Assembly: GCA_007118195.1 (NCBI GenBank)
Contig: SKSA01000025.1
Coordinates: 1-9,203, forward strand
Reading direction: 5' to 3'
Origin: Anaerobacillus sp.
Lineage (GTDB): Bacteria; Bacillota; Bacilli; Bacillales; Anaerobacillaceae
Length of the DNA stretch: 9,203 bases
The notes below the pieces were generated by a model. It did no database searches, was not told where the DNA came from, and worked only from the letters and a program-made list of their open reading frames with translations. The position numbers and the translations under genes were made by a program. Below are positions 6,615 through 9,203 of the stretch, piece after piece; the stretch's first letter is position 1; every line of letters begins with the position of its first letter.

Positions 6615-7076
6615 TTATACGATTTTAAACTCTTTGTTTTCCTCTAAAAGCAAACCTTTAAAGTTAAGTTTCTTTGGCAAAAATGGATGTGATTTTAGCA
6701 TTTCAAGATTTTTACTAAGTGTTTTCTCGACAGCGTTAACTGCTAACCAATCAGTTAAAGTTTGTTTACTAAATTGATCTAGATAATCAAAAACCTCAAA
6801 TGTTTCTTTTTCGATCCCCTCGCTTTCTAACCACCCACGGACGACAGATTCTTCGATTTCATTTTGGTCTTTTTTTGATACAACGATATATATGTCTGTA
6901 ACATGTTCTTTGAATGCAGAAACTAATATGGATTTAACGACACTTCCAAAAGGTTGTAATTCTGTTTGGATGTTGCTTTGGATGGTGATTACATCTTCCC
7001 GGGTAGTGTTTAAAAAGTTTAATGCTTGGTCTTTTAATTGTACATCACCGCAAATATAGATTAATGTTTTAGTCAT
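6615..7076 (-). CDS. Beta-carbonic-anhydrase-like protein lacking most catalytic residues, downstream of SbtA
   Basis: A 153-residue soluble protein related to the YtiB-type beta-carbonic anhydrases. The match rests on QPFGSVVKSILVSA (41-54) and on the C-terminal signature SHPFLPK (129-135) with GLLLEENKEFKIV (141-153), which mirror family segments of the type HPFGS.xRSILVA and NHPLxPK.xxxGLxxD. The active site is degraded. The CxDxR motif reads C9-G-D11-V-Q13, so the Arg of the Asp-Arg dyad is Gln. The HxxC motif reads K68-K-D-Q71, so two of three zinc ligands are gone. Hydratase activity is therefore unlikely. It is also ~30 residues shorter at the N-terminus than YtiB. I start it at 7076 because AAGGAG lies 9 bases upstream; an upstream ATG at 7142 would overlap sbtA. 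It begins 22 bases after sbtA, suggesting a partner or regulator of the transporter. Confidence 0.8.
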   Translation of the reverse strand: MTKTLIYICGDVQLKDQALNFLNTTREDVITIQSNIQTELQPFGSVVKSILVSAFKEHVTDIYIVVSKKDQNEIEESVVRGWLESEGIEKETFEVFDYLDQFSKQTLTDWLAVNAVEKTLSKNLEMLKSHPFLPKKLNFKGLLLEENKEFKIV

Positions 7077-7098
7077 TTTCTCCATCTCCTTTTCATTT

Positions 7099-8118
7099 TT
7101 AGAATAACCAACTTGCAATTGTATAATATAGTGGAATACCAATCGTTAAGTTTAATGGAAAGGTAATCCCTAATGCTAACCCTAAATAAATAGATGGATC
7201 TGCTTCTGGGACAGAGGTTTTTAAGGCGGCAGGTGCAGCGATATAAGAAGCACTTGCAGCTAACACTCCCATTAACGTAGCCCCACCTAAAGAGAGTCCT
7301 ACGAGAGATCCAACGAAAATTCCTAGGACACCATAGAGTAGTGGCATAATCGTTGCAAATAACAAAAGTTTTACACCATGCTTGCGAATAACGGCTAAAC
7401 GTTTACCAGCCATTAAGCCCATATTAAGTAAAAATAAAATGAGTACACTTTGATATAAATCAATAAAGAGTGGTTTGATCAATGGTAATCCATTAGATCC
7501 AACAATTAGGCCAACGACCAAACTACCAACGAGTAAAAGAATACTTTTTCCGAAAAAGCTTTCTTTTAAAACGTTTTTATCAATAAACGATAGTGGGTTG
7601 TTGGCGATAATACCAACATTTCGCGAAGACACGGTTGGCAGTTTTTTAGAATCATTCATTTGCATTAAACCAAATATTAATAAAGCAACCAGTATTCCTG
7701 GAATTTCCATTAATACGACCATGGCATTCATAAAGCTTTCGTAGGGAACCGTTAAATTTTCTAAAAATGAGATCGCAGCTCCGTAAGTGACAATACTTAC
7801 TGAACCATAAGTAGCTGCTAATCCAACAGCATTATTTAGATCCATTTTCATAAAGTGGCGAAGAATATAGATCGTAATAATCGGTATAAGGGATCCTAAA
7901 AACAATGTCCCGATAATCGGCATTGAAACAGTTGCTAGCGTGTAGTTTGATAGCTCAATTCCGCCTTTTAAGCCGATAGCAACGAGTAAGTAAATACTTA
8001 ATGCTTCACCGAAGCCTTTCGGAAATTGAAAGTCACTACTTACGATGGCTGCAAATATTCCAAGCATAAAGAAAAGTACAGCAGGTGAAAGTAAATTTTG
8101 CGTAACCATTTCTAGCAT
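7099..8118 (-). CDS. sbtA: SbtA-family sodium-dependent bicarbonate transporter
   Basis: A 339-residue integral membrane protein of the SbtA (PF05982) family, which imports bicarbonate with sodium. About ten hydrophobic segments form two similar halves of five, separated by a polar loop at about 152-190. The paired family motifs are present: GSVSIVTYGAAISFLE (105-120), followed by VPYESF (124-129), in the first half, and AASASYIAAPAALK (287-300), followed by VPEADPSIYLG (303-313), in the second. Compared with Synechocystis SbtA as I recall it, the second motif differs (SDISGP there, SYIAAP here), so substrate affinity or ion coupling may differ. The ATG follows AAGGAGGGC with good spacing. 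An intrinsic terminator lies only ~26 bases upstream of the start, so transcription must pass through it. The pseudo-carbonic-anhydrase follows after 22 bases. Confidence 0.92.
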   Translation of the reverse strand: MLEMVTQNLLSPAVLFFMLGIFAAIVSSDFQFPKGFGEALSIYLLVAIGLKGGIELSNYTLATVSMPIIGTLFLGSLIPIITIYILRHFMKMDLNNAVGLAATYGSVSIVTYGAAISFLENLTVPYESFMNAMVVLMEIPGILVALLIFGLMQMNDSKKLPTVSSRNVGIIANNPLSFIDKNVLKESFFGKSILLLVGSLVVGLIVGSNGLPLIKPLFIDLYQSVLILFLLNMGLMAGKRLAVIRKHGVKLLLFATIMPLLYGVLGIFVGSLVGLSLGGATLMGVLAASASYIAAPAALKTSVPEADPSIYLGLALGITFPLNLTIGIPLYYTIASWLF

Positions 8119-8143
8119 TTATAAGCCCTCCTTTTTTTCATAC

Positions 8144-8182
8144 AAAAAGACCAACGTAGATTAAAATAATCAACGTTGGTCT
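8144..8182 (-). terminator. Intrinsic terminator or attenuator between the MpsC-family gene and sbtA
   Basis: On the minus strand AGACCAACGT (8182-8173) pairs with ACGTTGGTCT (8157-8148), with a further inner GATT/AATC stem, and the RNA then runs into a U tract (T run at 8148-8144). It lies 66 bases past the upstream stop and directly before the ribosome binding site of sbtA. No promoter fits between it and sbtA, so sbtA expression depends on read-through. Upstream on the same strand AATCAA and TTGATT can form another small hairpin and AATCAA could pair with the inner part of the terminator, a weak possible antiterminator. Confidence 0.8.
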
Positions 8183-8248
8183 CTGTTGTACTCACTTATA
8201 ATCAAATTTATATTGATTACAGTTCGTTAGTGTTTACTTCAGCCACCA

Positions 8249-8626
8249 TTATTCAGTTAACTGTTTTTCTAGATTTTCTTTTAATATAAAGACAATGATA
8301 CGTTCAGCGTTCCTAGTGCTTATATCTGTATGAAAACTATCAACAGTTACTCCAGTGGAGGAGTGGATAATCTCTCTTAAATGATGATTTCCTGCTTCAA
8401 TTAAGTCAGCGCGATTTTTTTTGATTGAAATCATGCCTGCTTCTGTTTTTGACAACTCTCTTTCAGCTGGGGTGAGTATCCCTTTTAAATGGACGATAAT
8501 CATGTTTCTCAAAATGTCTGTTTTAACTTGTAGTGGGCCTCTCCCAAGAAATTCTTTCTCCCACTTAGTAATTGCTTTACTTATATCCGCTTCTAACTGT
8601 CCTTTTTTAAGCAATGTCGTTTCCAA
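8249..8626 (-). CDS. DUF2294 / MpsC-family protein
   Basis: A 125-residue soluble protein of the DUF2294 family, now called MpsC after the Staphylococcus aureus MpsABC locus, in which MpsAB imports dissolved inorganic carbon. Family features are an N-terminal helix (ADISKAITKWEKEFLGRGP, with GRGP at 28-31), a strand with DILRNMIIVHLKGILTP (37-53), a Lys/Arg-rich helix region (about 57-88) and the C-terminal DSFHTDISTRNAERIIVF (96-113). No signal peptide or membrane segment is visible. I choose the TTG at 8626 because AAGGAGG lies 7-8 bases upstream; the in-frame ATG at 8659 would place that site inside the gene. Its length then equals what I recall for B. subtilis YbcI. The biochemical role is unknown. 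It precedes sbtA on the same strand, which suggests a shared carbon-related function. Confidence 0.85.
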   Translation of the reverse strand: METTLLKKGQLEADISKAITKWEKEFLGRGPLQVKTDILRNMIIVHLKGILTPAERELSKTEAGMISIKKNRADLIEAGNHHLREIIHSSTGVTVDSFHTDISTRNAERIIVFILKENLEKQLTE

Positions 8627-8683
8627 GATGCCTACCTCCTTATGTTTAAAAAAGCGCACAAAGTAATTATTTTTTTGAGATTA

Positions 8684-8711
8684 TTTATATAATAAGAAAA
8701 TAACTTTGCAA
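8684..8711 (-). promoter_or_regulatory. Possible promoter of the MpsC-family gene
   Basis: On the minus strand TTGCAA (8711-8706) and TATAAA (8689-8684) are 16 bases apart, about 58 bases before the TTG start. A run of seven C on the plus strand (8721-8727) lies just upstream, inside otherwise AT-rich DNA. The boxes are imperfect; transcription from the stronger promoter at 8980-8952 is the alternative. Confidence 0.35.
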
Positions 8712-8761
8712 GGGCTGCCACCCCCCCGTAACCTTATGGCGTTTTTGAAACGTGATAAAAT

Positions 8762-8807
8762 AAAAAGTATATTCCATTAGTCTTAAAATCCTTAAGACGG
8801 AATATAC
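8762..8807 (-). terminator. Strong minus-strand intrinsic terminator
   Basis: On the minus strand GTATATTCC (8807-8799) pairs with GGAATATAC (8775-8767) and GTCTTAA (8798-8792) with TTAAGAC (8786-8780), giving 16 pairs with a 4-base bulge and a 5-base loop. Five T residues follow (8766-8762). No coding region ends just before it, so it must end an RNA that starts nearby or a long leader. Confidence 0.82.
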
Positions 8808-8945
8808 CGGTTACTTTTAAATCTACGCAAGATAGAAAATGATAAAGAGATTTTCCTTTTACCACTGTCATATTATAACATTGATCTAAGGCTAATCTTA
8901 GCTTTTCTATGCATGTATTTATTACACGGTAAAAAATTTTAGTTA
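8762..8945 (-). ncRNA. Candidate small RNA or attenuated leader upstream of the MpsC-family gene
   Basis: The predicted transcript begins about 7 bases after a consensus promoter (8980-8952) and ends at the terminator at 8807-8762, about 184 nt, with no ORF that has a ribosome binding site. Inside it two long-range pairings interleave: ATAGAAAA (8832-8839) with TTTTCTAT (8903-8910), and TTTTACC (8857-8863) with GGTAAAA (8928-8934), a pseudoknot or switch topology. A small CTAAG/CTTAG hairpin lies at about 8886-8901. I do not recognise a known RNA family. Because the MpsC-family gene starts 136 bases beyond the terminator on the same strand, it could be that gene's leader rather than a free RNA. 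Confidence 0.5.
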
Positions 8946-8951
8946 ATTTTG

Positions 8952-8980
8952 ATTATAAGGAAGAAAATATATTCTGTCAA
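8952..8980 (-). promoter_or_regulatory. Perfect consensus sigma-A promoter, minus strand
   Basis: On the minus strand TTGACA (8980-8975) and TATAAT (8957-8952) are separated by exactly 17 bases, a full match to the housekeeping consensus. It points at the gene-free stretch 8945-8762, and beyond that at the MpsC-family gene. Confidence 0.72.
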
Positions 8981-9178
8981 TTCTTATTTTTTTTAAAGCG
9001 ACACATTGTTAGCGTGATATTTTACTAGTATTGTAGCAATTACATTACATAACCTACCTGAGGGACTTGCGGTCGGTGTGAAATTTTAGACAACATTGAA
9101 GTGGAAATAAATGAGGTGAAAGATCGCACATTAAATTTAGACATTAAAATAAATAATCAGAAACGTTAATAACCCAAC
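8981..9178. other. AT-rich intergenic stretch without a convincing gene
   Basis: I see no supported gene here. There is a weak plus-strand promoter-like pair, TTGTTA (9006-9011) and TATTGT (9029-9034), 17 bases apart, and a short open frame (9062-9169) with no start codon or ribosome binding site. Either could be chance in AT-rich DNA. Confidence 0.5.
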
Positions 9179-9203
9179 AAAAAAACCAAGGCGTGAGCCT
9201 TAG
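9179..9203 (-). terminator. Intrinsic terminator for a gene beyond the right edge
   Basis: On the minus strand a stem of AAGGC (9201-9197) with GCCTT (9192-9188), extended by two more pairs to 9203/9186, has a 4-base loop and is followed by seven T (9185-9179). It probably ends a minus-strand gene that lies outside the window; it could also act on the plus strand if a T run follows. Confidence 0.65.

Noticed and set aside
7077..7142. N-terminal extension of the pseudo-carbonic-anhydrase ORF starting MVFHYII
   Set aside because: It overlaps the end of sbtA and has no ribosome binding site, while AAGGAG precedes the ATG at 7076 at good distance.
7475..7744. Plus-strand ORF inside sbtA
   Set aside because: It is antisense to a clear transporter gene, has no ribosome binding site, and its translation resembles no protein I know.
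8627..8659. Upstream ATG start for the MpsC-family gene
   Set aside because: It would put the AAGGAGG site inside the coding region; the TTG at 8626 has that site correctly spaced and gives a typical family length.
8421..8666. Plus-strand 81-codon ORF over the MpsC-family gene
   Set aside because: It is a shadow of the recognised minus-strand gene and extends into its promoter region.
8734..8871. Minus-strand 45-codon ORF starting ATG-ACA-GTG
   Set aside because: It has no ribosome binding site, runs through the terminator hairpin, and has no recognisable protein features.
9062..9169. Plus-strand open frame reading CGRCEILDNIEVEINEVK and ending NNQKR
   Set aside because: It looks somewhat protein-like and could be a gene remnant, but it has no start codon with a ribosome binding site and I cannot match it to a family.

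Overview
The window looks like chromosomal DNA of an endospore-forming Bacillaceae (Bacillales). It is AT-rich, has strong AGGAGG-type ribosome binding sites, carries a cotJABC spore-coat operon, and shows the gene order nitrite/sulfite reductase - DUF3906 - uroporphyrinogen methyltransferase - SirB that I associate with this family. The genus cannot be fixed from the sequence. There are no rRNA or tRNA genes, CRISPR arrays, insertion sequences or phage genes.

Layout, left to right. (1) Positions 1-683 hold the C-terminal part of a siroheme/[4Fe-4S] nitrite/sulfite reductase, closed by a strong terminator. (2) Positions 753-5159 are a plus-strand assimilation operon: promoter, small YezD-like protein, a second complete paralogue of the reductase, DUF3906 protein, SUMT-HemD fusion and SirB-type chelatase. 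It pairs a siroheme enzyme with two of the three steps from uroporphyrinogen III to siroheme; the precorrin-2 dehydrogenase (SirC) is absent. (3) Positions 5160-5378 form a structured, terminator-containing spacer ending in a possible sporulation promoter. (4) Positions 5379-6468 are cotJA-cotJB-cotJC. (5) Positions 6469-6614 hold hairpins between convergent transcripts. (6) Positions 6615-8626, minus strand, appear to be an inorganic-carbon module, in transcription order: a DUF2294/MpsC-family protein, an SbtA-type bicarbonate transporter, and a beta-carbonic-anhydrase-like protein that has lost catalytic residues. (7) Positions 8627-9203 hold no convincing protein gene but contain a consensus minus-strand promoter and an intrinsic terminator about 180 nt apart. 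This is a candidate small RNA, or an attenuated leader of the carbon module.

The most novel part is the carbon module. A catalytically dead-looking carbonic anhydrase homologue lies directly behind SbtA, the place where cyanobacteria encode the PII-like regulator SbtB, and an MpsC-family gene lies upstream. Both mpsC-like and sbtA sit behind intrinsic terminators, so transcription attenuation is possible. Three starts were set by ribosome binding sites: the pseudo-carbonic-anhydrase at 7076, the MpsC-family gene at a TTG at 8626, and cotJA at 5379.
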